Notes: generated from the letters alone by a model not told the origin. A stretch of 64,000 nt of DNA from an uncultured Hungatella sp. (GCA_949879795.1 CATLBR010000011.1:35066-99065); one strand, 5' to 3'; counted from the stretch's first letter, positions 11,220-20,588 are shown. Translations and numbers: made by a program.

Positions 11220-12125
11220 ATGATACCTCCCTGTCTCACTTCAACGGGAACCGTGGGGATCTGCTCCCCAAGCCACATAGCTGTTCCCGAGAACTATCAA
11301 CGTATCCGGGATGTCCTCTGCCGCAAAGGATTTTCTGTGGTGGAAGGAGACAATCTGTACAAGGACACCGACGGCTACCTGGCCTCCCCCCAGGAGAGAG
11401 CCGACGATTTTAACCGGCTCATCGCCGACAGCCATGTGGAGCTGGTGTTCTTCGGCGGAGGGGAAGGGAGCGTAGAAATCATTCCCTATATCGATTTTCA
11501 CAACATCCGCCGTCACCCCAAATGTATCTTGAGCTACAGCGACGGGACAACCATTCTGAACGTCATCTGGTCACGGACCGGCCTGGAGACTTACTACGGC
11601 CAGTCTCCCCACATGTTCCTGGACCTGCGCAGTTATGACTATGACCAGTTTATCAGCCATCTGGTGAGCAGGGAAGCATGCGAACACGTCTCAGACAGTT
11701 CCTGGCAGGTGCAGACTTCGGGGACGGCAGAGGGGATCCTGGTCGGGGGATATTCCCGCAACTTCGCCCTTCTCCTGGGAAGCCCGTCATTTTCCTGGTG
11801 CCCGGATGAAAAATACATTCTCTTTCTGGAAGACCACGAGCGGTTCGGCGGTGTAGACTATGTCAGCGCCATGCTGTCCAACATAGAGCAGCAGCCCTTT
11901 TTCCGCCGCGTCACCGGTCTGCTCTTCGGCCGCTATTCGGATAATCCCCACCCATTCCTCCTCCACCGCCTGGAACGGCTGGGGCAGGAGTGGAACATTC
12001 CCGTGGTCTACTGCGGTGACTTCGGGCACAACAGCGAACATGGGCGCGGAGGCGGACACGCCATCCTGCCTATCGGCCGCAGAGTCAGGCTGGAGACCGC
12101 AGGCTGCTGTCTCCGGTATCTGTAG
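11220..12125 (+). CDS. S66-family peptidase (LD-carboxypeptidase/MccF-like)
   Basis: 301 residues, preceded by AAGGAG with 9-base spacing. The N-terminus (TVGICSPSH) matches the first strand of S66 peptidases. FGGGEGSVEIIPYIDF corresponds to the usual RGGYGSxRLLxxID signature. CILSYSDGTTILN is the nucleophile elbow with the catalytic Ser in YSD. FGRYSD and GDFGHNSEHGRGGGHAILP near the C-terminus supply the expected acid and His region. Family members cleave L,D bonds in muropeptides or, in MccF, disarm microcin C. Two signature regions are divergent from classical LdcA, so the MccF-like or an unassigned subgroup is possible. The protein is cytoplasmic. Confidence 0.85.
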   Translation: MIPPCLTSTGTVGICSPSHIAVPENYQRIRDVLCRKGFSVVEGDNLYKDTDGYLASPQERADDFNRLIADSHVELVFFGGGEGSVEIIPYIDFHNIRRHPKCILSYSDGTTILNVIWSRTGLETYYGQSPHMFLDLRSYDYDQFISHLVSREACEHVSDSSWQVQTSGTAEGILVGGYSRNFALLLGSPSFSWCPDEKYILFLEDHERFGGVDYVSAMLSNIEQQPFFRRVTGLLFGRYSDNPHPFLLHRLERLGQEWNIPVVYCGDFGHNSEHGRGGGHAILPIGRRVRLETAGCCLRYL

Positions 12126-12162
12126 CATACAGAATCAAGATTCAGGCAATATAGCCAAAACA

Positions 12163-12192
12163 CCCCGCCCCTGCCGGCTGGCAGAGGCGGGG
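12163..12192. terminator. Bidirectional terminator between convergent genes
   Basis: Arms 12163-12175 and 12180-12192 (ggcagaggcgggg) pair at 12 of 13 positions with a 4-base loop. The plus transcript runs into CTTTCTTG and the minus into TGTTTTGG. It serves the S66 peptidase gene and the wall-binding protein gene. Confidence 0.75.
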
Positions 12193-12218
12193 CTTTCTTG
12201 TGTCAGATAATTTTCTTT

Positions 12219-14492
12219 CTACTGGATCCACTGACCGTTGGCATCAACATTGTAGCCGTCAGGTGTGGTGGTGTTCACCAGAAGTGCTCCCTGAGTTCCG
12301 TCGGATACGTTGTTGAAATAGTACCAGACTCCGTCGATCTGCTGCCATCCGGTGAGCATGGCTCCCATGAGACCGTCGGATACAGGATTCAAGTAGTAGC
12401 GGTGTCCGTCGCTGTCTGTGAACCATCCCCTGCAGATGTAGCCGTTGGCGTCAAAGCGATACCATCTTGCCACTCCATTGTAATCCACATACTGCCAGCT
12501 GTCCACTGCGTAGGAACCGTCTTTAAGGCGGAACCACCAGCCGGTTTCATCCAACATCCACTGGCCGGACAGAGTTCCCGAACTCTTGCCGGTTGATGAC
12601 GAACCGGAACTGCCGGAACCTCTTCTGTTTGGAGCAGCCGGCTTCTTGTCGTCGTCTTTGCTCAGTGCAAATACATATGTACTGAATCGATCAGTTAAAA
12701 ATGATATTTTACCGTCTTTAATGGTTATCTTTACTTCAATGGCAGCGCCGCCGTGGATATTGTAAAGTTTCAGGTTTGCCTTCAGCTCTGCCAAAGCCAT
12801 TTCTTTATATGTCTTGGGCACCGGTATGGTAATTACCACCGGCATGTTCAGTTCTGACTGAGCGTTGCCGTCGAAGAACAGGCTGATATCAAAGGGAACA
12901 GGATTCTCAAATGCTCCGCCGACATGGTCTTTCCAGTCATCGTCTTTCGCAGCATCAACTTTCAGCTCAACCGTAGAACCTGCCGGAGCGTTGAAAGCGG
13001 CACCTGCTACGGATACGCTTCCGTCCAGTTCACCCTTCGCTCCTTCCGCGACTTGCGGAGCTTTTACCTCAATCCTCTGGCTCTCCTTGTAAGCCTTCTC
13101 CAGTTTCTCAAACTGTTCCGGCTCATCCAGCCACTGGTCCTCAAAAGCGGCTTTCTTCTCGTCGTCGAATTTCTCGGTATAAATATTCTTCAGCTGTTCG
13201 ACTGCTTCTTTTTCTTCTCCCGGCTGGAATTCTGTCTTGTTAATGATGTTTGAAACAGTGTTCTCGTCCTCGGTGATCTCGCTTCCGTTCTCATCCTTTG
13301 GCAGCACCGTGCTGACAACAAACGGTTTTGTAGCCTCAACGTCATCTATAACCAGCAGGATCTCATCGCCATCTCCATTGACCTTATCGTTTTTATAAAT
13401 GATGGTGCATACTCCGTCCGCGGAGATCTGAGTCTTGTCTGACAGGAACTTGCCCTGGATCTTGCTGCCGATCCACACATCATGGTCGTTGGTGAAGCTC
13501 TTCATGGCGTCGCTTGTACTTGCCTTATCTTCCGCGGGCTCTGTGAGCTGGAACTTCAGCGTCACTTCCCTGCCCACTTCCGTCTTCACGGTTGTCTCGC
13601 CTATGGGTTCGATCTTCTCAACCCTCTTGCGGGCCGCGTCGGAAGTAGTGGCTACTCCTGCTTCGTTGAACAAGAACCATTCACCGTCAATATAGAGGCT
13701 CTTATTTACTGCCCTTTCTCCTCTGTATTGGTAGTAATACACGTTTTTGCCGTCTACACTTTCGCGCCAGTCACGCATGATCATATGGCCGTCCTTGTCA
13801 AAGGCATACCACGCTCCCCTGATCTCCTCCTCATCGTCGCGAACCAGCCCTCTCTCCTTGCTCACATTCTTAAAATAATACCAGAATGCGTCTTTGTCGC
13901 CGTCTTTCGCCTTGTGTCCTTCCGCGTCTAAAAGCACCCACTCCTTCGATGCCAGGCGGCCGTCCTGATAGGCATAAAAAATCTCGTCTGGACGTTCCGC
14001 AGAAATTCCGGTAATCAACTCATCGCTTCTCATAATCCCCGATTCAGGCTCAAAGGAATACCAGCTGCCGTCAATCTCTTTGAGACCGTCCTTCACCACG
14101 CCGCCAGTAAGCCCGCCGTCCACCTCCTCGATATCCCCGAAACGATACCATGTACAATCACATCCGTCGGTATGTGTGCATTTATGGCCGTCTTTATCCA
14201 GGAACATCCACTTGTTAACGGCGAATTGGCCTCCAGGTGTAATATAGAATGTACTGCCGTCCACCTCAATCCGCTTATCCGTCTCCATGACTCCATTCTC
14301 ATCGAATGAGTACCACTCTCCCTGGACTTGATGGACTTTTCCGACTATCGGTTTGCCGTCGCTTTCTCTGTAAAAGTGCCAGCCATCGTCCTCCAATTCC
14401 CACTTCGCGAATGATGTCAGCACACCTGCATTCAATGCCATAGATGCCGCCAGAACAATCGCGAGACGTTTTTTCCAAGTCTTTTGCCGCAT
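12219..14492 (-). CDS. Secreted cell-wall-binding repeat protein
   Basis: 757 residues. The signal peptide is KRLAIVLAASMALNAG plus VLTSFA at about residues 8-29. Choline-binding-like (CW_binding) repeats of the WYSFDENGVM type fill residues about 30-290. A central region (about 295-640) looks like one or two beta-sandwich domains joined by a Glu/Lys-rich stretch, with no catalytic motif I recognise. A Ser/Gly linker (RRGSGSSGSSSTGKSSG) leads to a second set of wall repeats (QWMLDETGWWF, RWYRFDANGYICRGWF, GWQQIDGVWYYFNN), ending NVDANGQWIQ. Repeats at both ends should anchor it non-covalently to wall polymers. It is a single gene with its own promoter region and terminator. The role of the central domain is unknown. 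Confidence 0.9.
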   Translation of the reverse strand: MRQKTWKKRLAIVLAASMALNAGVLTSFAKWELEDDGWHFYRESDGKPIVGKVHQVQGEWYSFDENGVMETDKRIEVDGSTFYITPGGQFAVNKWMFLDKDGHKCTHTDGCDCTWYRFGDIEEVDGGLTGGVVKDGLKEIDGSWYSFEPESGIMRSDELITGISAERPDEIFYAYQDGRLASKEWVLLDAEGHKAKDGDKDAFWYYFKNVSKERGLVRDDEEEIRGAWYAFDKDGHMIMRDWRESVDGKNVYYYQYRGERAVNKSLYIDGEWFLFNEAGVATTSDAARKRVEKIEPIGETTVKTEVGREVTLKFQLTEPAEDKASTSDAMKSFTNDHDVWIGSKIQGKFLSDKTQISADGVCTIIYKNDKVNGDGDEILLVIDDVEATKPFVVSTVLPKDENGSEITEDENTVSNIINKTEFQPGEEKEAVEQLKNIYTEKFDDEKKAAFEDQWLDEPEQFEKLEKAYKESQRIEVKAPQVAEGAKGELDGSVSVAGAAFNAPAGSTVELKVDAAKDDDWKDHVGGAFENPVPFDISLFFDGNAQSELNMPVVITIPVPKTYKEMALAELKANLKLYNIHGGAAIEVKITIKDGKISFLTDRFSTYVFALSKDDDKKPAAPNRRGSGSSGSSSTGKSSGTLSGQWMLDETGWWFRLKDGSYAVDSWQYVDYNGVARWYRFDANGYICRGWFTDSDGHRYYLNPVSDGLMGAMLTGWQQIDGVWYYFNNVSDGTQGALLVNTTTPDGYNVDANGQWIQ

Positions 14493-14564
14493 GTACCTGT
14501 TATCCTCCTTTATGCTTGATTTCTATAGTTTACCATAAACGAGAAATAAATGAAAGTCTTTTTG

Positions 14565-14628
14565 GCAATATTGCTAAAATATTTTTCTTAAGTCTCTGAA
14601 TTATTGCCAATAATATATAAATTGTCAA
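14565..14628 (-). promoter_or_regulatory. Candidate promoter with two palindromes for the wall-binding protein
   Basis: Palindromes GCAATATTGC (14565-14574) and ATTATTGCCAATAAT (14600-14614) share the TTGGCAAT/ATTGCCAA core. TTGACA (14628-14623, minus strand) overlaps the preceding gene's stop codon, and 17 bases on is a poor -10 (AATAAT). The sites may be operators; the regulator is unknown, with the adjacent MocR gene a candidate. Confidence 0.4.
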
Positions 14629-16043
14629 TATTTGGCAATCCATGCCTCACACAGCCTTCTCACTCCCTCCTCGATCTGCTCCTCGCTCAATTTGGCATAT
14701 CCAAGCATCACTGTAGAAGGCCCGCTGTCCCGAAGCCCATGAATACAGTGGGAAGACAGCCCGTAGACCTTCACCCCCCTCTTCTCCGCCTCCTGAATCA
14801 GCCACTCCTCGCTCCGTCCCTTCTTGCTGGTGAGCAGTATGTGAAGCCCCGCATACTCTCCGCGGATCTCGAAATCCTCTTCCAGCCCTCGAAGCTGTCC
14901 CAGAAGGCAGTCGTGCTTGCCTTTGTAGATCGCCCTCATGCGGTTTAAGTGGCGCTCGTAGTACCCCTCCGTCAAAAACTGATAGAGAATATTCTGATCG
15001 ATTCTGGACACGGTGCAGGCATAGAATCCAAGTTTCTTCTGATAAACCGACAGAAGGGGGTTGGGCAGCACCAGATATCCCATACGGATGGCAGGGGCAA
15101 TGGACTTGGAAAATGTTCCCATATAGATCACCTTCCCCGTCTTGTCCAGACCCTGGAGAGCAGGGATCGGTCTTCCCCTGTACCGAAACTCACTGTCGTA
15201 GTCATCTTCAATCAGATACCGGTTCTTTTTCCTGCCTGCCCATTGGAGAAGTTCCTGCCGTCTGGTCACCGGCATGACGATTCCCGTAGGGTACTGATGG
15301 GAGGGCATCACGTATGCCACATCCGCACCTGTCGCCTCCAGAGCCTGCACCTCCATGCCGAAGCTGTCCATCTTCACAGGCGCCATCCTGCATCCCAGGC
15401 TCTCCAGCACCCGATACGCCTGTTTGTAGGTAGGGTTCTCCATGGCGATGGCCCTTCCATGTCCCAGTATCTGAGACAAGAGCATCAGCAGATATTCATT
15501 GCCCGCCCCCACGATAATCTGTTCCGCCTGGCAGCTGACCCCTCTGGCCGAGTGGAGGTAGCCTCTGATCGCCTCCCTGAGGGCCGGCTCGCCCTGGGGA
15601 GAGCCGGTGAGAAACATCTCCTTGTTGTCCTCCACCAGCGTATTTCTGGTAACCTTTCTCCAAGTGTTATAGGGAAAATGGGTCAGATCAATCCCTCTGG
15701 GGGAAAAGTCAATCTCGGCCCCACCCTCAGATTTCTCCGATTCCTGAATAAAAGCCCCCTGAAGCTCTGTCTCCGCCTCCAACAGCTCTTCCATGCGGAG
15801 AACGAAATATCCCCTGTTGGGCAGCGCTTCTATATATCCTTCCGCCATCAGCTGGTCATAGGCCATCTGGGTGGTGGACCTGCTCACTTTCAGGTTCTCC
15901 GCCAGGGTTCTGGTGGAGGGGAGGCGAACCCCCTCCCTCAGGCTTCCCTGCCGAATCTCCCCTTTAATATACTGATAAATCTGTTCATACATGGGTTTTG
16001 CCCCATGGGCATTTAAAGGAATCATCAATTCTACAAGTTTCAA
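14625..16043 (-). CDS. MocR/PdxR-type GntR regulator with aminotransferase domain
   Basis: About 472 residues from a TTG at 16043 placed 5 bases after GAGGAGG; an ATG at 16025 is the alternative. The frame is open to 16136, but that ATG lies inside the glnS terminator. Residues about 15-80 are a GntR winged helix (PMYEQIYQYIKGEIRQG, LPSTRTLAENLKVSRSTTQM). The rest is a fold-type I PLP aminotransferase-like domain: YLIEDDYDSEFRY and the Schiff-base Lys in GTFSKSIAPAIRMGY. Such proteins sense PLP or an amino compound and usually control vitamin B6 or amino-acid genes. The nearest downstream gene is the wall-binding protein; the real target is not evident. Confidence 0.9.
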   Translation of the reverse strand: MKLVELMIPLNAHGAKPMYEQIYQYIKGEIRQGSLREGVRLPSTRTLAENLKVSRSTTQMAYDQLMAEGYIEALPNRGYFVLRMEELLEAETELQGAFIQESEKSEGGAEIDFSPRGIDLTHFPYNTWRKVTRNTLVEDNKEMFLTGSPQGEPALREAIRGYLHSARGVSCQAEQIIVGAGNEYLLMLLSQILGHGRAIAMENPTYKQAYRVLESLGCRMAPVKMDSFGMEVQALEATGADVAYVMPSHQYPTGIVMPVTRRQELLQWAGRKKNRYLIEDDYDSEFRYRGRPIPALQGLDKTGKVIYMGTFSKSIAPAIRMGYLVLPNPLLSVYQKKLGFYACTVSRIDQNILYQFLTEGYYERHLNRMRAIYKGKHDCLLGQLRGLEEDFEIRGEYAGLHILLTSKKGRSEEWLIQEAEKRGVKVYGLSSHCIHGLRDSGPSTVMLGYAKLSEEQIEEGVRRLCEAWIAKY

Positions 16044-16107
16044 AACAGCCTCCTCACAAAATCCGCCATCCCGGTCTCCTTCTGATTTTCCCTGCGCCCG
16101 GCAAGCA

Positions 16108-16145
16108 AAAAAGCTGACTGGTTTTTCATCCCACATCAGCTTTTT
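16108..16145 (-). terminator. Intrinsic terminator after glnS
   Basis: Arms AAAAAGCTGA (16108-16117) and TCAGCTTTTT (16136-16145). The minus transcript ends in six T. It lies 13 bases after the glnS stop and argues that the MocR gene has its own promoter and starts downstream of this point. Confidence 0.85.
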
Positions 16146-16157
16146 AGTATCTGTCTG

Positions 16158-17837
16158 CTATTTGTTCAGTTTAAACGAGCTCTTGAGAGACACGATGCGG
16201 TTGAACACCAGCCGGTTAGGCCTGCTGTCCTTGCTGTCCACGCAGAAATATCCGTTTCTCATAAACTGGAAACTGTCATATGCCTTCACGTCCGCCAGGG
16301 CGGGTTCCACGTAACACTCCTTCAGCACAGTCAGCGAGTTGGGATTCAGGTTCAGGCTGCCGTCCTCGTTGAGCTTGCCTTTCTCCTCATCCACAATATT
16401 CTCATACAGGCGGCACTCCACCTGAACAGCCGTGTTGACGGCAACCCAGTGGATGGTTCCCTTCACCTTCCGCCCTGTAAAGCCTGAACCGCTTTTTGTC
16501 TCCGGATCGTAGGTGGCGTGAACCACGGTAATATTTCCGTCTTCATCTTTCTCACAGCCTGTACAGGTGACAAAATAGGCTCCCATAAGACGAACCTCAT
16601 TGCCGGGGAACAGACGAAAATATTTCCTGGGAGGCTCCTCCATAAAGTCTTCCCTCTCGATATACAGCTCTCTGCCGAAGGGCACTTTCCGCTCTCCCAG
16701 CTCCTCATTTTCCAGATTGTTGGGGATGACCAGCTCCTCTGTCTGCCCCTCCGGATAATTGTCGATGACCAGCTTAACCGGATCCAGAATAGCCATCATG
16801 CGGGCTTTCTTCAGTTTCAGATCCTCACGGATACAGTACTCCAGCATGGCGTAATCCACGGAACTGTTGGCCTTGGCCACACCTACCAGCTCCACGAATT
16901 TCCTCAGTGATTCCGGCGTATACCCCCGTCTCCTGAGAGCGGCGATGGACACCAGCCGAGGGTCGTCCCAGCCGTCCACGATCCCGTCCTCAACCAGCTT
17001 CTTGATATATCTCTTTCCCGTAACCACGTTGGTCAGATACAGCTTGGCAAACTCGATCTGTCTCGGCGGATTCTCAAACTCACACTCTCTCACAACCCAA
17101 TCGTAGAGAGGCCTGTGGTCCTCAAACTCCAGGGTACAGATGGAGTGGGTGATGTGCTCTATGGCATCCTCTATGGGATGAGCGAAATCGTACATGGGAT
17201 AGATGCACCATGTGTCGCCGGTGTTGTGATGGCTCATGCGGGCCACCCGGTAGATCACCGGATCTCTCATATTGATATTGGGGGACGCCATATCGATCCT
17301 GGCTCTCAAGACCTTCTCCCCATCCTGGTATCTGCCCTCCTTCATCTCCTCAAACAGTCTGAGGTTCTCCTCAACACTTCTGTTCCGGTAAGGGCTTTCT
17401 TTCCCGGGAGTCTTAAAATCCCCTCTGTACTCCTTGATCTCCTCCGCGCTCAAGTCACACACAAATGCCTTTCCTTTTTTGATCAGCAAAACCGCGCACT
17501 CGTACATCTGCTGGAAATAGTTGGACGCGAAAAACAGGCGATCTTCAAAATCAGCTCCCAGCCACCTCACATCCTCTATGATGGACTGGACGAACTCTTC
17601 CTTCTCCTTTGTAGGGTTGGTATCGTCAAACCGCATATTAAACTTGCCGCCGTACTTCTGAGCCAGGCCATAATTCAGGAGAATCGACTTGGCGTGTCCG
17701 ATGTGGAGATACCCGTTGGGCTCCGGCGGAAAACGGGTCTGCACATGGTCATAAACTCCCTCCGCCAGATCCCTGTCTATCTCCTGCTCTATAAAGTTTC
17801 TGGAATTCTCTGTGATCTCTCTGTTCTCTTCCATCAT
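16158..17837 (-). CDS. glnS: Glutaminyl-tRNA synthetase
   Basis: 559 residues, the length of bacterial GlnRS. It charges tRNA-Gln directly. The class I HIGH motif is in [18 protein letters not shown] near residue 45. [13 protein letters not shown] and the long acceptor-binding region follow, then the [18 protein letters not shown] block and the two C-terminal beta-barrels. The position of the second class I motif reads [14 protein letters not shown] instead of the usual MSKRK form, so the KMSKS-like loop is divergent but keeps GKR. GlnRS in Firmicutes is generally regarded as acquired from other bacteria. It ends at an intrinsic terminator. Confidence 0.97.
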   Translation of the reverse strand: MMEENREITENSRNFIEQEIDRDLAEGVYDHVQTRFPPEPNGYLHIGHAKSILLNYGLAQKYGGKFNMRFDDTNPTKEKEEFVQSIIEDVRWLGADFEDRLFFASNYFQQMYECAVLLIKKGKAFVCDLSAEEIKEYRGDFKTPGKESPYRNRSVEENLRLFEEMKEGRYQDGEKVLRARIDMASPNINMRDPVIYRVARMSHHNTGDTWCIYPMYDFAHPIEDAIEHITHSICTLEFEDHRPLYDWVVRECEFENPPRQIEFAKLYLTNVVTGKRYIKKLVEDGIVDGWDDPRLVSIAALRRRGYTPESLRKFVELVGVAKANSSVDYAMLEYCIREDLKLKKARMMAILDPVKLVIDNYPEGQTEELVIPNNLENEELGERKVPFGRELYIEREDFMEEPPRKYFRLFPGNEVRLMGAYFVTCTGCEKDEDGNITVVHATYDPETKSGSGFTGRKVKGTIHWVAVNTAVQVECRLYENIVDEEKGKLNEDGSLNLNPNSLTVLKECYVEPALADVKAYDSFQFMRNGYFCVDSKDSRPNRLVFNRIVSLKSSFKLNK

Positions 17838-17905
17838 ATTCCTCCATCCCTAGTATTTCCTGATATCTGGCTATCATACCACATTTTCCGGAATTAGGAA
17901 AGAGG

Positions 17906-19147
17906 TTACTGGGTCTCCCAGTGAAGAATCTTCCATTTTCCGCCTTTTTTCCCTATGACAAACCGGATCTGTCCTTCTTCTGTATCCCCGTCCGCAGTCT
18001 GTCTCAGTATGGCGTCCAAGAGATAAATGTGATTCACAGGACCGCTTTCGTAGTCCACGGTCATCCCATACTCCATCATCAGCATAGATACCCCCAGCTG
18101 CCAGGGAAGCCTCTCCCCGCCTGTCACCTCTATGGTGATCCGGGCCGTCTCCTCAAGCTCGTCTTCCAGTTCATCCCGGTCTACCCCCATGCTGGTAAAG
18201 AACTCTTCTGCCAGAACATCTTCCAGGGCGTCCACGTCCCCGTTCTTAAATGCTTCCGTCATCTCCTCCAGCGGCTTTAGATACCGGGAGTCGTCCTCCC
18301 CCGTACAGGCCGATAAACCTGCAAAGCATTCATCGTCAAGACAGAGCAGCTGGACATCATAACTGTCATTTCCCGGATTGTCCCAATAGTACAGCGTATA
18401 TTCCCCCACCCTATTTCCCGAGGCTCTGTCCTCTATCTCTCTCTGGATCACGCTCCCGTCATAGTCCCCGTAATCCTCTGTCATCTGCTCCAGAATTTTT
18501 TCCAACTCATCCTGTCCAGCTGCATCCGGCTGCCAGAACACGGCTCCGATCTCGTCGGGGACTCCTATGGTTTCCCGCAGATCCTGATCCGAAAATTCCG
18601 TCCCCTGAATCACCACCGTTCCGTCCATTCCCCCATATCTGACGGCCTCTCTCGCCTCAATGACAGAAAATCCCTCCCCCTCGGTGACGGTTTCCCTCTC
18701 AAAGGGCTCGGGGAGATCCGTGAACCTGGTTCCTATATATACCAGATAGGAGTCCAAAACCTTGTTCCCGCTTCTCTTTTTGCTTTGGGATGAGCCCTCT
18801 GACTCCCGCTCATCCTCCTCTTCGCCGTCCTTGTTTCTGTCATCTTCTTCATGTTCGTCATCTTCTTCCTGATCCCGCTGCTCTTCTCTCCTGCTGCCGC
18901 GGTCTGACTCGGCGGTGCCTGCTCCGCTCCCTCCATCCGTGAAACCGCGGAACAGAAAAAAGACACCTACAGCTATAAGAGCAAGGATAGCCAAAACCGC
19001 GGCCACCCAGACCGCAGCCGCAATACCCCTGTTTTTCTTCGGCTCCCGCCCGGAGTGACCCGGAACAACAGAGATCTGCCGAGCTCCGCAATGGCGGCAA
19101 AATTTGGACTGCTCCGGTATCTCTTTTCCACAAAACTGACACTTCAT
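17906..19147 (-). CDS. Zinc-ribbon membrane protein with extracellular domain
   Basis: 413 residues from the ATG at 19147, preceded by GGGGGAG; upstream frame extension lacks a ribosome binding site. The N-terminus is a double-CxxC zinc ribbon (MKCQFCGKEIPEQSKFCRHCG). After a basic linker there is one membrane helix (IAAAVWVAAVLAILALIAVG) at about residues 45-67, then a long charged Ser/Glu/Asp linker (about 75-130). The C-terminal domain of about 280 residues looks like a duplicated stress or lipoprotein-type fold; no catalytic motif is visible. The layout is typical of clostridial zinc-ribbon proteins with extracytoplasmic sensor-like domains. Function unknown. Confidence 0.85.
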   Translation of the reverse strand: MKCQFCGKEIPEQSKFCRHCGARQISVVPGHSGREPKKNRGIAAAVWVAAVLAILALIAVGVFFLFRGFTDGGSGAGTAESDRGSRREEQRDQEEDDEHEEDDRNKDGEEEDERESEGSSQSKKRSGNKVLDSYLVYIGTRFTDLPEPFERETVTEGEGFSVIEAREAVRYGGMDGTVVIQGTEFSDQDLRETIGVPDEIGAVFWQPDAAGQDELEKILEQMTEDYGDYDGSVIQREIEDRASGNRVGEYTLYYWDNPGNDSYDVQLLCLDDECFAGLSACTGEDDSRYLKPLEEMTEAFKNGDVDALEDVLAEEFFTSMGVDRDELEDELEETARITIEVTGGERLPWQLGVSMLMMEYGMTVDYESGPVNHIYLLDAILRQTADGDTEEGQIRFVIGKKGGKWKILHWETQ

Positions 19148-19310
19148 CTTTCTCCCCCTTCCTTTCTGCTTCGTGTACAATCGAGCGGGGGCGGTTTTTC
19201 CCTCGCCCTGCAGGCACCCGCCAGCTTTGCTGACAATCTTCCTTTGAGTGCCCGAGTACATAAAAAAGACAGAAACCCCGATCTCTCAGGACTTCTGCCG
19301 CTATCGAAAA

Positions 19311-19383
19311 AGCTGATGACGGGACTCGGACCCGTGACCTCCTCACTACCAATGAGGTGCGCTACCACCTGTGCCACATCAGC
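19311..19383 (-). tRNA. tRNA-Thr (GGT)
   Basis: 73 bases fold as a cloverleaf: acceptor GCTGATG/CATCAGC perfect, anticodon stem CCTCA/TGAGG perfect with anticodon GGT at 19350-19348, T stem ACGGG/CCCGT perfect, discriminator T. CCA is not encoded. Two oddities: the D stem has an A12-C23 mismatch, and the T loop reads TCCGAGT, with C at position 55 where almost all tRNAs have U (pseudouridine). A consensus promoter lies just upstream. Confidence 0.9.
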
Positions 19384-19420
19384 CTCTCTCTGAACCTAAG
19401 ACTATGCTTAAGCCTTAGAT

Positions 19421-19471
19421 ATAGTATCATGTCCACCTGATTTTGTCAATAAGAAATTTTATTTTTATAAA
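19421..19471. promoter_or_regulatory. Overlapping divergent promoters for tRNA-Thr and DUF4397-like gene
   Basis: Minus strand: TTGACA (19449-19444), 17-base spacer, TACTAT (19426-19421), for the tRNA. Plus strand: TTGTCA (19443-19448), 17-base spacer, TATAAA (19466-19471), for the gene at 19544. The two -35 boxes are the same seven bases read on opposite strands. Confidence 0.65.
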
Positions 19472-19543
19472 AAGAACTTCTGCCCGGAACCAAAACCATT
19501 TTGACTCATAGTTTAAAGTAAAACATCAATGAGGCTTTTCTCT

Positions 19544-20578
19544 ATGGCTGATAATAACACCGGCAACTCCAGCGCCCATTTATCCCCAGAAGACTATGAG
19601 GAGACCACAACTGTCTCCCAGGAAAGCGCAGCTCCTTCATATTCCTATTCAGATACGCCCCGGACAGCCGACGCTCCGTCCGCCCATTCGGGAAACGACT
19701 ACGGGCTGACTCTGCCCATCGCTCCCGAAGGCGGCATACCTGCGTATACCGGCAACACCATGGGAGGCTCCGGCTCAGACAACGATTACGGGCTGGTGCA
19801 CCCTATAGCCCCTGGAGGCGGAATACCTGCATATCCCGGCAACACCGTCTGGCATCCTCCGGTTATCACTTTTCCGGTATTCCCCTCATGTCCCGGGTGC
19901 TCTCCCTGTACCGACTGCGGTTTTTCTCAGAACAATGCTCAGGTGCGCTTCCTCAACGCTTCAACCAACACATTTCCTGTCAGTGTGAGCATTGATAATA
20001 CAATCTATGCCGCAAACACCAGATTTGGCACTATCTCCGACTACAGTCAGCTTGCCGACGGATTCCACACCGTGACCGTCCGGCGGGCTTCCGGACTTCG
20101 GACCGTTCTTCTCCAGCAGACCTTCCCCTTCACCGGCGGTCAGAAATACACTCTGGTCCTGGTGGACACTGCTGCCGGAGGACTGGCCATGAGCCAGGTG
20201 GCAGATGTAGGATGCAACAATATGAACTACAACACAGGGTGCTACCGGGCCGCCAACATGTCGTACAGCGGCTCCAGCTATGATGTGATGCTGTACAACG
20301 GCGACACTGTATTCCGCAATATAGGCTTCCGGGAGGTGACTGCCTACAAACAGGCGATGGCCGGCTCCTACCAGTTCTATATCACCAATACCAGCACGTT
20401 TTCCGTCATCCGCGAACTCCCGATGATCGTCATCGGAGCAGTCTCCGCGGGGAATTTCACCAGTGAACCTCTGGTGTCCTTCCAGCTGGATATCTCCGCA
20501 GGCGCGCGTTACACCTCCTATCTTATCGGCAACAACTGGTCCGACGCCGGTTTCCGGGTACTGACAGTTATGGACTAG
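19544..20578 (+). CDS. DUF4397-like protein with Cys cluster and N-terminal repeats
   Basis: 344 residues from the ATG at 19544, which has GAGG 7 bases upstream; an ATG five codons earlier has no ribosome binding site. No signal peptide is visible. The N-terminal 110 residues are low complexity with two copies of a unit of about 24 residues (NDYGLTLPIAPEGGIPAY and NDYGLVHPIAPGGGIPAY, each followed by xGNT). A Cys cluster follows (CPGCSPCTDCG). Residues about 125-230 (VRFLNASTN, VSIDNTIYAANTRFG) and about 235-340 match the DUF4397 beta-sandwich pattern seen in secreted or surface proteins. Lack of a signal sequence and the Cys-rich repeats could fit a spore-surface protein, which is speculation. 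Confidence 0.8.
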   Translation: MADNNTGNSSAHLSPEDYEETTTVSQESAAPSYSYSDTPRTADAPSAHSGNDYGLTLPIAPEGGIPAYTGNTMGGSGSDNDYGLVHPIAPGGGIPAYPGNTVWHPPVITFPVFPSCPGCSPCTDCGFSQNNAQVRFLNASTNTFPVSVSIDNTIYAANTRFGTISDYSQLADGFHTVTVRRASGLRTVLLQQTFPFTGGQKYTLVLVDTAAGGLAMSQVADVGCNNMNYNTGCYRAANMSYSGSSYDVMLYNGDTVFRNIGFREVTAYKQAMAGSYQFYITNTSTFSVIRELPMIVIGAVSAGNFTSEPLVSFQLDISAGARYTSYLIGNNWSDAGFRVLTVMD

Positions 20579-20588
20579 AAGCCGCAAA

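Noticed and set aside
16044..16136. Longer N-terminus for the MocR regulator
   Set aside because: Its first codons lie in the glnS terminator stem, and the added residues match no part of the GntR fold.
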